Source of the DNA: Sarocladium kiliense
Taxonomy: Eukaryota > Ascomycota > Sordariomycetes > Hypocreales > Sarocladiaceae
Reading direction: 5' to 3'
Assembly (NCBI GenBank): GCA_030734395.1
Contig: JAUZTG010000044.1
Location: 1,116,001 to 1,180,000 of the forward strand
DNA length: 64,000 nt
The number at the start of each line of letters is the position of its first letter. Positions within the stretch are counted from its first letter, which is position 1. Shown here piece by piece: positions 1 through 10,382 of the stretch. The notes under the pieces are model-generated. The model worked only from the letters and a program-made list of their open reading frames with translations. It did not search any database and had not been told where the DNA came from. Made by a program: the position numbers and the translations under genes.

Positions 1-1590
1 GGCAATATTAAGCCGGCCCGTGGTTCTGGCAGCCGTAACACGCTGTAGAAGAACTTTCTTACCAGGGTTCTCACCCCTGCGCAGGTTGAAGGGATCCTCG
101 TGAGTAACACCGAAGTCAAATCCATCGTCGACAGGGACGATTGGCCGCTCTCGTTCTTCCCTATGAGGCTGGCTTTCGGTGGTCTGCTTCATGGCAGCCC
201 TCTTCGCAGCCTTAGCCTTCGCGATCTGGTCCCGGAGAGCAGCCGATGACTTCCGTGCTGAAGATGGGGCTGGGTCTGAGGCTTCAGTAGGTCTGAGTGG
301 CGAAATCGAGGGGATGGTATTATCCCATGTTTTTTCTAGCGGTCCATCGGCAGACAAGTTGTCTCCTAGTTCCTCCTTGGCCGAGGTCATAGACGGCAGA
401 GATGGCTTCTGGAACAAACCACCAGTGGATGCTCGAGCTTTCGAAGGTCTTGACGCGACTGTTTGTGAGCCCGTCTTCGGTGGAAGCTTTCCATAGGTTT
501 TCTTCGCCGGTGTTGTGAATGCATCACCACCAATAGAAGTTCTACCAGATGGAAGCTTGGAGGAGAATGATCCCCGAGAGGGCGTGCTCTGAAGCTTGGA
601 GAGCCTTAAGGACGAAACACCAGTGACAAGACCCTCTGGCGTGCCGTCTATCGTGGAGAGGGACGTCTTGTAGGTGGCGGTTCCTGGACGAGATCCATTG
701 TCATCTTGACCAGAGGCAGAGCTTGGTCTGCTAACAGGGCGTGACATGTGCCGCCCAGAGCCGTCAGAGTTGTAGCTGGATCCGGGACGCGAGCTTGTGC
801 TGCCAGCGCGAGACCTTGATCTCGGCTGCTCAAAGAAAGACGAATTCTTCTTCTTTAAAGCTGGAGAGGACGGGATTTGTGCCAAAGATTGCATCGTTCT
901 TTCAGTTAGAGAAGGCCTGGGTCGGACACTTCGTGCTGGTGGAGGTGGCATGTCTCCGCCGGTGGTATCACTTGCAGGATCTGCTGACTCGTCTTGATGT
1001 ATGCTATCGAAGAGCTCTTGGCTTGGCGAAACATTGAAGACCTCTGAGGGTCTCCTTGTGAGGGCTAGCCGCCTCCTGAACAGCGGTTCGTCTGTGTCAA
1101 TAGCTTCCGTCTGCTGAAGATGCTGATCTTCTTCCGCCTCTTGAACAGTTTCCGGCTCTGGTTCCGGGACAATGCTGCTACGGGGCTTTCTTTGCGGCCC
1201 CGCGAGTATTCTGGAGGCTCTCTGATTCGCGACAGGAGGTGCTTGGGGTTTCGGTCGTTGTAGCGGACGGGGCGTCGAAGTTGCCAGAAGTGAATCTCGT
1301 GAGGCGGATGCGCGCAGGCGAGGATTACTACGCGCTGGTGTTATGCTCGTCATGCTGGATCGAAGCGAGTCCCTCGACACTGAGGCACGTAGCCTCGAGG
1401 TCCGTGTCTCGCCATCGACAGGCTGGGTATCAGCAGCGCTCAAGCTGGCGCGTGTCGCTTTGGGTGCTTGTAAGCCAGAAACGCGCGACGCTGGGCGAGG
1501 CAAGGCTGAAGGCTTTGGGATACCAGAGGCTGGTCGTGGCAGCTTGGAGAGTCGATTGGCAGCTGGTGCCTTGTCAGATATATCATCCAT
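1..1590 (-). CDS. Probable leucine-rich-repeat protein, N-terminal part (runs off the window)
   Basis: An unbroken reading frame of 530 codons runs on the minus strand from an ATG at 1588-1590 to the left edge without a stop, so the gene is incomplete here. The visible part is a disordered region rich in Ser, Pro, Arg and Thr with many basic 'RPxSR'-like patches. It ends in a more ordered, charged segment (DQIAKAKAAKRAA, then DPFNLRRGENPGKKVL and RTTGRLNIA). That last segment resembles the stretch just before the repeats in conserved fungal leucine-rich-repeat proteins; this is from memory of the family, and no repeat lies inside the window. I chose the start because the overlapping ATG a few bases upstream (in another frame) hits a stop after eight codons. 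The plus-strand ORFs here are antisense shadows. Confidence 0.6.
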   Translation of the reverse strand, partial: MDDISDKAPAANRLSKLPRPASGIPKPSALPRPASRVSGLQAPKATRASLSAADTQPVDGETRTSRLRASVSRDSLRSSMTSITPARSNPRLRASASRDSLLATSTPRPLQRPKPQAPPVANQRASRILAGPQRKPRSSIVPEPEPETVQEAEEDQHLQQTEAIDTDEPLFRRRLALTRRPSEVFNVSPSQELFDSIHQDESADPASDTTGGDMPPPPARSVRPRPSLTERTMQSLAQIPSSPALKKKNSSFFEQPRSRSRAGSTSSRPGSSYNSDGSGRHMSRPVSRPSSASGQDDNGSRPGTATYKTSLSTIDGTPEGLVTGVSSLRLSKLQSTPSRGSFSSKLPSGRTSIGGDAFTTPAKKTYGKLPPKTGSQTVASRPSKARASTGGLFQKPSLPSMTSAKEELGDNLSADGPLEKTWDNTIPSISPLRPTEASDPAPSSARKSSAALRDQIAKAKAAKRAAMKQTTESQPHREERERPIVPVDDGFDFGVTHEDPFNLRRGENPGKKVLLQRVTAARTTGRLNIA

Positions 1591-2772
1591 GATTGTCGGC
1601 CGTCGTCATGGAGGGGATGTTGCGGTGGCGCTGCGATGTCCTTTGCGTGCTCGGACGTTGTTTGTTTTAGCGTTAATGGCGATGACTGCGGGCCGTACCC
1701 GGGGCGACGAGATGGTGGGCAGCGGCGGGGCGTGGCGTGGAGTTGGCTTGGAGAGGTTGTTGGACGATGAATTCAGGACGACAAGAGCAATAGCGGTTGA
1801 TAAGGAGTCGAAGGATGGACAATGGTCATACGCAAGCCTGGTGGTCACAAGGATGGAGAAGAAAAAGCAGAAGAGAAACAGACTGCCGGTTGGAAATAGA
1901 GTCTACAGGGATGCCAGGGCAGGTAGTGGTGATGATGATGTCTCGGCTCTGGTAGTGGCCACCGCCGGTCCCCAATCTCCCGTTCGGGCACTCTCACAGT
2001 GGCTAGGCCCTTCTGGGAGCTGGGGATAGGCCCCTGACTAGAGGCGCCGGTAGGGAAACTTTAGGGGCCGTTGGAGCGGAAAGGTGACAGCAGTAGCGCA
2101 CGCCACTGGATAGACGGACCAAGAATGCGCCCTAGCCGGAGTCCCGGAGCTCCTAGCGAACCATAGAAGCCACGAACACTCGATCGCAGTAGTAAGTGAC
2201 GAGGCCACCACAAAGATCGAACAATTGCTCACATCCGTAGCTCTAGAACAGGGAACATCAACAGATTCCTTGGTACCGACATGTGGCTGGTACAGGGGTC
2301 GCCTCCCATCTAGTTCTTTGGCGCGGCTGGCACCAATGGCACGCCAGCTCTTGAAGCAAACCCCTGACATTCCCCTGAACTTTCCCCGATGACCCCCTGC
2401 AAAAGCAAAGACCTCCTGAGATCCCCTGCAGATCGCCTCCTGGTCTCATTCTCGGCCGTCTGTCCCCAATCTGGCCATGTTAATGCCCAAGTCGTCCATC
2501 TTCAGACCATGCCGTCGTCTCAAACCGTGAATAAAGACGTGATCAAACCCAAATCAAGGGCGGCTCCAGATGCACATGCAGTCTCAAATGAACATCACAA
2601 CCAAAGTCAACAGGTAATTCTCTTCATCTATGTAAGCTTCCTGGCGCACAAAAAGAAACAAAGCGATAGCAGTCTCAACTTCCAAACTTCCGTCCTCGTC
2701 AACAACTATAGGTCTGTCATGCACAATCTCCCACAATTCTCCGTAACCAAGTCAGGGTTCACTTGTATCCAG
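1591..2772. other. Intergenic region, no gene recognised
   Basis: This stretch lies between the start of the LRR-like gene and the stop of the first DUF2293-like gene. It holds a few open frames on both strands, the longest on the plus strand at 2389-2790 (133 codons), but none has a recognisable domain, likely introns or family-like composition. It probably contains the promoter of the leftward LRR-like gene and the 3' end of the DUF2293-like gene. Confidence 0.5.
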
Positions 2773-3756
2773 TCAGCCCAAGAGGTCTAATAGCACTAGA
2801 CAGATCATCAGCAGCTGATCCTTAGAGACTGACCCGGCCGCCTCTGCCCCAACGACAAAGACCAGGGCCCTGACCAGCTGACGACGGTACTCAGCCAGAG
2901 CAACAGTCGATAACCCATCCCTTTCAGACCCGGGAAAGCCATTCCTTTCCCATGTCTCATAGATGGGCTCGTCTTCAATGGACTCAATGCTACCTAAGGC
3001 ACAGGGCGCTGTCGAGGTTGGCGGAACAAATCCTTGCTGTCGTAGAGAGCCAACCAGCTCGACGGCAAGTATATTGAGCCTTGTGACAGCTTGGGGTCCT
3101 AGCTCTCTCTGTCTTTGCTTCTCGTTCAGCAACCAGTTCTGCAGAGCGGTCCCAAGGTCGTCCACTTGCGCTTCAACTCTGGGGGATGGAGATGTTTCCA
3201 TAGACGCTGTGGACGTGCTCCCAGAATTCTGATCTTCTAAAGAAGTGCTATCGGAATCGGATGTGACGACAGGAATAGTGATAGGAGCACCAACGGTCGA
3301 AGCATGCTGCATCTCAATAGGCGCTGGAGCCAAGATCGCTGGGCTTGTCAACGGTGGGAATTCTGATGGTGATGAAAGTCGAGGGCCCGTGAGCTGAGGG
3401 TACCTACGCACCGGCTCACTCCAACTTGCCATGACTCTTCTAACATCTCCGTCCACTAGAGAGCGATGCCATGATTTTGACATTCCTTGGAAAATGCGCA
3501 AGTTCCAATCGTATTCAGTGTGGTTGTGACGGACGTAAGCCTCAACGGCCATATTGACCCTCGTGGTTAGATCAAGAGACATCGCTCTGCCAACTCGTGG
3601 GGGGTATACCTCTCTGTCTAATGTGTGTTCACACAAGGCTTCCAGCTCGTCGGGTGGCATACCGGGATATAGGCGCCGAGCCTCTTGGCGGAATTCTGGC
3701 ACAGTGAGCGAAGTCAGAGAGGACGACCTCGATAAGGACCTTTTAGGCCCGGCCAT
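2773..3756 (-). CDS. DUF2293-like protein, intact copy
   Basis: A single-exon frame of 327 residues starting MAGPKRSLSRSSSL. Residues about 20-110 match the pattern I know from DUF2293: a 'YPGMPPDELEALCEH' helix, an RVGRA motif, then 'VNMAVEAYVRHNHTEYDWNL' (the family has V..AV.A.IRH..T.YD) and a final V.R.....W. The function of DUF2293 is not known. The middle is Ser/Thr/Pro-rich and probably disordered. The C-terminal third is helical (ALQNWLLNEKQRQRELG, ending in a Leu-rich helix) and has a counterpart in the gene at 4375-5501, so the two are tandem paralogues about 620 bp apart on the same strand. No intron is needed. DUF2293 is assigned by motif, not by search. Confidence 0.7.
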   Translation of the reverse strand: MAGPKRSLSRSSSLTSLTVPEFRQEARRLYPGMPPDELEALCEHTLDREVYPPRVGRAMSLDLTTRVNMAVEAYVRHNHTEYDWNLRIFQGMSKSWHRSLVDGDVRRVMASWSEPVRRYPQLTGPRLSSPSEFPPLTSPAILAPAPIEMQHASTVGAPITIPVVTSDSDSTSLEDQNSGSTSTASMETSPSPRVEAQVDDLGTALQNWLLNEKQRQRELGPQAVTRLNILAVELVGSLRQQGFVPPTSTAPCALGSIESIEDEPIYETWERNGFPGSERDGLSTVALAEYRRQLVRALVFVVGAEAAGSVSKDQLLMICLVLLDLLG

Positions 3757-4374
3757 GGTCTGTCTCCAAGTAGGTTCCTTGACAGTGATGGAACACGTAG
3801 ATCAATTCAGTGACAGGGAGAATATATTCGACTGTCCGCAACGTCGCTAGCAGGCCTGGCTTTGACTGATGCTGCCCACGGCTAGGTTTTGCACTCTCAG
3901 AACCTGCAGTCCTGAGCTGAAGGTTCTCGGAAAGTCTGGAAATATTGTCCTTTATAACATTATCAAGCAGGCCAAAGCCGCAGCATCTTAGACGGTAAGC
4001 AAACTTCATATAACGAACGGATGAGGTTGGGTGCAAGCAAGCGAATTGGAGATAGGGAGACTCAGTCTTGGTTGGAAAGGAACCAATTGGCAACACAGTC
4101 ATCGCGATTCTTCTAGTTTCATAAAGAGAAAGTTTGGCTCAGTAGACACCGATTGGGCGATGATCTTGGAGCCTTGATATGACACAATTGGGATTTCTCA
4201 TGTCAGGGCCGCCAACTGCTTACAACCAAACGCCAGGACAACTCTCGTCCTCAAGCTCTGGGAACCACATCACAAAACGCTCTTCTGCAAAGCGTACCAA
4301 CAGAAGCAAACCTTAGTCGTCGCTCGCGTTGTTTCCGAGCAACTTCACCATGGCAAACACCCCAAACCATCCCC
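3757..4374. other. Spacer between the two DUF2293-like genes
   Basis: About 620 bp between the stop of the upstream paralogue and the start of the downstream one; it should hold the latter's promoter. A 119-codon minus-strand frame at 3743-4102 overlaps the start of the intact gene in another frame and shows no domain. Nothing else was seen. Confidence 0.4.
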
Positions 4375-5501
4375 TTACACTGGCCCGGCTCCATTCAGAT
4401 GTCCGCACCTCGCCGTAAAGACGACAAAGCCCAAAAGTGACAGACATGATCCAAACAAGTGTTCCTGGGACGCACCAGACAGATTCTCAGCAAGGGTATC
4501 CATCAAGCGTCTGCATTCGATCTCTGGCGGGAGCTGAACCCAAGGCTTAGGACGAGTGACAGTCACGGCTTGGTGCTGTGCAGCATCTTCATCAGTCTCA
4601 AGCTCGGTGATCCGGCCTTGCACAACGCCCTGAGATATGGTTCCCTGCGCAACGAGGTAGTTGATCAAGTCGGGAACTATTGAGGCTAACTCAGATGCCG
4701 CCTTAGCCCCAGACTTCTTGCGACGATCCACGTGAGCACGAAGCCAGCTCGCCAATGCGGGAGACATCTCCTGCGTCTGAGACAGCACAGCATCGGGCGA
4801 CGCAGGCCAGAGTACTTGTTTTTCCACAAGCCATTGAACCATGATTGAAGTCATAAGAGCCATGGAAGATGCATCTTGATGTAATTCAGCGCTTGTTAAT
4901 CTCGCAGGGCGTCTGGGCTGGATTGCAGCACCAACTGCGAGGATGAACGGCTCAGCACCTGCCCACTGCTGCAACACCATTTCAACGTTGGGCTGAACCA
5001 GTCGTCTGTTCACAGACTTGCTTAAGCCTGGTGTGATCTTGAAATTCAGATCATACGTTGTTTTGTAATGTCGGGCATAGGCTCTCGCGCCCCGTTCGAC
5101 TCTCTTCTTAAGCGACAAAGATGTTGCATAACCGATAGGCATAGGGTCTCGGGGCTCCGTACACCAAGCTATCACACGTTCTGGTCGTCCTCAGGCATGC
5201 GTGGAAATTGTTTTTTCAGCTCGGTGAGGAACTCTGCCCTAAGATTTGCAACGGACAAGTGTGTTGAGGTCAATGTGGAGGAAGAGGTCTGAGCCTCAGC
5301 AACGACAGCGTTGGCAACGTCAACGGGAAGTCTAACTCCTCCTCGATCTTTGTGGGCGCTGCGCTTCCGGACTTTGTGATCGTTCCTACGGTGGCTGTGG
5401 AATGATTTCTGCCCCTTTGGGTTGCCTCTGGAACGGCCCTCGGAGGCACGTTTCGAGGACCGACGAGAACGGCGATGATTCGAAGGTCTTCGGGGAGCCA
5501 T
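4375..5501 (-). pseudogene. DUF2293-like protein, second copy, reading frame broken at about 5175
   Basis: The gene starts at the ATG at 5499-5501 (MAPRRPSNHRRSRR, a very basic N-terminus) and reads to a TGA at 5172-5174, just after FPRMPEDDQNV. One frame over, the protein continues at once with IAWCTEPRD, then SLSLKKRVERGARAYARHYKTTYD, and on to a stop at 4375. Against the intact copy, the two halves abut at the equivalent of MPPDELEAL, and together would give about 375 residues. The break lies in a GTGTG run on the minus strand, consistent with a 2-bp TG duplication or a 1-bp loss. A 71-nt intron (about 5107-5177) would also restore frame, but it would remove residues that align with the intact paralogue, so I prefer a frameshift. 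It could also be a sequencing error. Confidence 0.6.
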
Positions 5502-5865
5502 GACCTGGACCTGGAACTCGAGATGTGAGTTTAGAGATGCCTGCTCGGTTGACTTCGTGGGAAATATTATACACATGCAGGCAAGGCACTATTCTTCATT
5601 CACGTGCGGCTCTGCCGAGAGTAGTTCGCGGTTTGCGAGCAAACACCAAATGTGGAAGACAGCGAATCAAGAAGACTACTCTAGGATATTCATGTCTCTA
5701 TCCGATATGCCAACTCACCATGTGCCTGCAGTAAGCCAAATACAAGCCGAAGCAAGGTCTGTGTGTGTGCAGCAAACGTAGGCTATGCACAGTTGCGAGC
5801 GCCGTTGTGTGAAGCCTGAGGCTTCGATACAGGAAAGCCCAAATCCGAATCCCAAATCAATGCTG
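5502..5865. other. Intergenic region, no gene seen
   Basis: This stretch lies upstream of the broken DUF2293-like gene and downstream of the propeptide-like gene. It contains a short TG run near 5759-5771. Small plus-strand frames here have no recognisable features. Confidence 0.4.
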
Positions 5866-6480
5866 TTATGTCAAGTTCAGCTCCAGGCTGTCGCTCGCGA
5901 AATCGCCTGTGAACACATCACCCCTTCCAATGGGATCATCCAGGGATGCCTCGCTGATGCCCGCCTTGCCACCCTCCCAAACAGCCCTCCACTGTCCGAC
6001 GAGCTTCACCGACGGCTTCCCGCTCAGGTCCTGCGGCTTGATCATCGGCTCCTTCAACGGGATCTCATTCTTGGCACTGCCACCAGCCGGGATTGTGATC
6101 AGGCTGTCCTTGCTAGGCGGCCATACCCTTCTGAATTGGATAATTGGAAGTTCCATCGGTTCAGTAGCGCCTTCAGGCGTAATCTTCAGCAAACCGAGTT
6201 GCAGGGCGAGACTATCCAGTGGCGAGTCGTATTCCAGGACCGTCACTGGCTTGTCGTTTGTGTTTGTGACTGTGGCGACAATCGTGAGGGGCGCTGCTGC
6301 AGAGCCTGCTTGCTCGAGCGAAACCTTGAGGCCCGAAATGGGGTCGCTACTGCGGGGTGCCATGTTGTTTGTGTTGGAGTTACTTGTTGAGGTTGCATAG
6401 AAGAGAGTGAGCAGGATTGTCGCGGCAAGGAAGCCTGTGACGACACGGAGGGCGGGGGAATAACGGACAAGAGCCATCAT
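5866..6480 (-). CDS. Membrane-anchored protein resembling the deuterolysin (M35) propeptide
   Basis: A frame of 204 residues from the ATG at 6478-6480 (MMALVRYSPALRV). Residues about 10-30 form one hydrophobic segment (VTGFLAATILLTLFY), a signal anchor or uncleaved signal; the rest would then lie outside the cytosol. The frame stays open to 6633, but that extension looks like 5' leader. The body aligns by eye with the propeptide of the deuterolysin at 9280: LKVSLEQAGSAA / TIVATVTNTNDKPVTVL here against LDVKLEASGNSAVKATITNNGKNDLKVL there, with LDS following in both, and a shared 'IPAGGS' / 'IPAGSS' element. No HExxH or protease domain follows, so this is a stand-alone relative of the propeptide. 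An internal Met at about 6363 could give a soluble form. Confidence 0.6.
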   Translation of the reverse strand: MMALVRYSPALRVVTGFLAATILLTLFYATSTSNSNTNNMAPRSSDPISGLKVSLEQAGSAAAPLTIVATVTNTNDKPVTVLEYDSPLDSLALQLGLLKITPEGATEPMELPIIQFRRVWPPSKDSLITIPAGGSAKNEIPLKEPMIKPQDLSGKPSVKLVGQWRAVWEGGKAGISEASLDDPIGRGDVFTGDFASDSLELNLT

Positions 6481-9279
6481 ACAAGGAAATGGGCGAGGGT
6501 TAGGGTTCAAACGTGGCGAAACGCATGAAGTCTGACGAGGCTTGAGGCTCAGTTCACATCTTATAATTGACTGAAGTTGTCGGTGCTCTCGTGAAGTCCG
6601 TTGGTGGGAATGCAGCTTGGAAAGGAAGGGCACAGTAGTGAGACAGTGTTTCGGCAGTCGGCGCAGACTTGGACTACCTTACCGTAAAGCCAATACAGGG
6701 ATTCAGCGGCAATGCGACATCCTGGAGCTGGCAAAAGGAGGTTGATGCCCTGAAGCAGCAGAAGGAAGCGTCCACCTCTGTCTGACATACTTTGCCACTG
6801 AAGTCGGGACGAGTCAGAGAACCTCCTGTTGAATAGATAGCTCCGCTCTGATCTGCCATGGTCATCTCCAGCATTTACATCCCGTGGCTCCTTTCCGCGC
6901 GCAGGTGCTGGAATGTGACTACACTCCTCTTCCGCAGTCCCGCTCCATGCCGTCGCAACTCTCCTTCTCGCCTATGAAGACATGTCTCTAGGTTCCTTGG
7001 TCTTTCACGTTCGAACACTGAGGAGCGTGCTGTACCCGCAAAGCCATTCTGATCCTCCACCTGCCATTTCCGGCCCTGCGTCCGCTGTTAGTGCTGTCTC
7101 GATACCCTTGATTCTTCACAGTCATTGAGCACCATTGCTTCGCTGTTTAACCAAATGCTTCTCGCTGAACAAGACGATCGCATATGAAAAGTCGCTGCAA
7201 TATGCGAACCAGGGTTCCCACTATGCAGAGCCCAGAACCGGCCGAAACATCCTCGGGAGTAAGGGAACCAGGCCAATACATTTCCAACTGCCTCATTGGG
7301 AAATGTCGCTTTTCGCTTCCGGTGCCTTGCATGGCTGCAACATTGACTGCATCTCGATCGCCAACAATGGAACTCACTTCCGATTAGCAAACTCAAGGTA
7401 CCCAATGCCTCTCCAGTTACCCGACAATTGGTAACCTTTTGCCACCGTCTACCCCAACACGTGCGGGCTTCCATGATTCGGGGCAAGCGAGACCAGACTG
7501 CACGCCGCCTGTTCACCGCCGTTCCGTTCGACCAAGCCATTTAGCTGCCGCACCATCTTGCGCCGTCTATAACGCCCGAGTATATGATGCAGGCCCTGCT
7601 ATTTGCGCCAATACGAATAACTTCACCAATTAGGAAGGTAAGCATCTTTCCAGAAACCGTGGGGTATTGTCCGCTTTGGCCCCTTCATCTGTGATCCTGG
7701 AACGCCGTGTTTTTAACCTTAACACTCTGCCGAAGGTGCCGCCCTTCCACTGGACATCCCTTGCCCTGTGCTCTTCTCTTGCATCTGGACTTGTAGCTGC
7801 TGTTGTGACGCCAAGTTCCTGGGCCGGTCGGTAGTTAGGTTACAGCCACCCGCATCGACTTCTCCCCACTCAAGCCCTTGAATCCACATCCCTTCATTCC
7901 CCCTCCCAGTGGTTAGAGATAGCCGAAAGAGGAAGCTGTCACGACCGAGAGTGCCGAACAACTACTGGCAGCCGCACGGAGGTCTCCGTCAGTCATGGCT
8001 GCTGAATGATCGGCATACGCGTAGTCAAGGGAAAAGATCATCGCTGCCAGAGAGGTTGATCAACTGCGGCGAGAAGGAATAGGGTTTCGCGCAGGAATGG
8101 GAGTGAGCCGGATCATCGGTCATGTTACCTTGCACAGTTATCATAGACTTCGCGTTAACAAGATCGGATCAAACCGTTTCCCGAATGTTTGGTTTCCACG
8201 CAATGCCACGAGTCGCCGAAACCACGAGTTGTGAGTCGTGGATCGACATAATGTGCGAGTCAGCACAATAACCGACCTGATTCCCCATCAATGCCCATGC
8301 GCAAGCCTCCACTGGATCTCACGCTTCTTGGCTTTCGTGTGAAGTCTTAATTGGCGCTTTATTTGTTGACCGAACTGTTTCGTCCTCGTTTACAGCAGAG
8401 TGCAGTGAGCCAGCCTATCCTTGCAGATCTCGTTTCTCGAAATGCCTCGTGTTACAACATGCTCACCTCCTTCAATGTCCGCTTGAGCGCCCTCTCTCGC
8501 CTACTTAGATTGGCTTGCCATCTTTCGCCTGCCATTTTGAAGCTGGTTGGGACAAGCCGATATGACTTGGCGAGCGATCATTGCCGCCGCTATTCTGCAT
8601 TCCAGTGACCGACCATCCTTCGGGGCCGGGCACCGGTTGTATCTTCTTGCACCCATGATGATAAGGGCCGCTGTTACTGTGTACCACACCAATCTTCAGT
8701 CTTTTAGCCGTCAAGGCCATCAAACCGCTTGTCCCTCAAAGCAGATCCATTTTGTAAACACTCTAGAACTTGTAATAAGGTTGACAAAGAACTGCCTAGT
8801 ACTGAAACTGCAGATTCCAAGCACGACTTGGTGGGCTACCTCCTACTCATACAAGCGGCTGACAAGGTTCCTTAATGATGCTCCATCAGTGTACGAGGCT
8901 AGAAGCTCGAATGCCGAGGCTCACCTCCCACACGGCTTCAATCGTCTCCATATGCCAAGTCAATGCCGGCGGGATGCTAAACGCCTCGAAGATACCACCC
9001 TTGCTAAGATCGACGGAGGTGTGCCCGGCATTGGGAAAGTGTCATCGTCTTCCGCAAGATCCTAGGACAAACAAGGCATCTGCATGGACCAGAAGACGTT
9101 CAAATGAAGACTCCATATTACCCCAATCCCCAATGAGCATAGTACAGATCTATTCAATCGTCTCGTCGAGGTATAAGAAGCCTAGGATTCCTCTACATAC
9201 TTCCAGTTGAGAGACAGCATCTCGCAGCCCATCTGAACTCCCTCCCAGACAGCAGACAGACAAGCACACAGCAGCAGCC
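6481..9279. other. Long intergenic region, no gene recognised
   Basis: About 2.8 kb between two divergently transcribed genes, the propeptide-like gene (leftward) and deuterolysin (rightward). Open frames up to 172 codons (8547-9065, plus strand) and 150 codons (7088-7540, minus strand) exist, but none shows a domain, signal peptide or convincing splice pattern. It must hold both promoters. No transposon ends or long repeats were noticed. Confidence 0.5.
9172..9179 (+). promoter_or_regulatory. TATA-like element upstream of deuterolysin
   Basis: TATAAGAA lies about 108 bp before the deuterolysin ATG, a normal distance for a fungal TATA box plus a short leader. The position supports it; the sequence alone is weak evidence. 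Confidence 0.4.
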
Positions 9280-10382
9280 ATGAAGTTCCTTGCATCCCTC
9301 GCTCTGGCGACCTTGGCCGTCGCCGCCCCCTCCTCAAAGCGCGCTCCGAGTCCCCTCGATGTCAAGCTTGAGGCTTCTGGCAACTCTGCTGTCAAGGCCA
9401 CTATCACCAACAACGGCAAGAATGACCTAAAGGTCCTCAAGACCGGAACTTTCCTCGACAGCGCCCCTGTTGAGAAGGCCCAGGTCTTTGCTGGTGGTAA
9501 GTTGTCTCGTGATCTTCATTGCTGCAGCTTGAACAAGTATCTAATTCAACTACAGAGCAGTCAATTGAGTTCGATGGCATCCGTGTGCGTCTGTCAGACG
9601 GCCCGATGGCGGATGATGACTTCGAGTTCATCCCTGCAGGCTCATCTATCGAGGTGACCTTCGACATTGCTGAGCTGCATGATCTCTCACTTGGCGGTGC
9701 CTACTCCGTCCACAGCACTGGTGCTCTCTCCTTTGCTGAGGCCGACTCCAATGTCCTCACTGGCTCTGTCCCTTACGACTCCAACGTCCTGGACCTTGAC
9801 GTCGACGGTGATGAGGCGTCCGCCACCCGTATTGAGTTCCATGCGAAGCGCACCCGCATCCAGAGCGGCTGCACTGGCACCCGTCTGTCTGCTTCTCAGG
9901 CAGCTCTCAGCCGCTGCGCCAGCCTTGCCCGTACTGGCCAACAGGCTGCTCAGTCCGGCGCCGCTGCCAAAATGACCGAGTTCTACAAGTCCTCAACCAC
10001 CGCCACCCGCAACGAGGTTGCGACTGTCTTCTCCCGTGCCGCCACTGAGTGCGGCAGCACCAACGGTGGTGTTTCCACCTACTACTGCACCGACCCTTAC
10101 GGTGCTTGCCAGGGTAGTGTCCTCGCCTACACCGTTCCCAGCGCTTCGGTCATGGCGTACTGCAACTCCTTCTTCAACATGCCCGCTGCCTCCACTTCCT
10201 GCTACGGTCAGGATCAGGGCAACACTGTGCTTCACGAGGTTACTCACCTCCGCCAGATCAAGGGCACCGAGGACTACGGTGGTTACGGCTACAACTTCGT
10301 CCGCAGCCTCTCTGCTGCTCAGAACTTGAACCACGCTGACACTTACACCCTGTTCGCTCAGGCCATCTCTCGTGGCTGTTAG
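9280..10382 (+). CDS. Deuterolysin, secreted M35 zinc metalloprotease
   Basis: Exons 9280-9496 and 9556-10382, with a 59-nt GTAAGT intron, give 347 residues. The N-terminus is a signal peptide (MKFLASLALATLAVAAP). A propeptide follows up to a Lys-Arg at about residues 170-171, a Kex2-type site, leaving a mature domain of about 176 residues as expected for the family. The zinc site is HEVTH at about residue 298, followed by GTED; the Asp there fits the third ligand of the aspzincin (M35) family. Several Cys in the mature part (SGCTGTR, SRCAS, TECGS, YYCTD, GAC, AYC, TSCYG, final RGC) fit its disulfides. Deuterolysins are secreted endopeptidases that cut basic proteins. The gene at 5866 carries a relative of its propeptide. 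Confidence 0.95.

Noticed and set aside
1343..2029. A 228-codon plus-strand ORF
   Set aside because: It overlaps the antisense of the leftward LRR-like gene for its first part and has no domain; the minus frame there is longer and family-like.
2389..2790. A 133-codon plus-strand ORF
   Set aside because: It has no domain or signal, and its end overlaps the stop of the DUF2293-like gene on the other strand.
5107..5177. A 71-nt intron that would repair the second DUF2293-like gene
   Set aside because: It would remove residues (SLSLKK and the preceding block) that align with coding sequence in the intact paralogue, and its acceptor TTAAG is poor. Transcripts could still overturn this.
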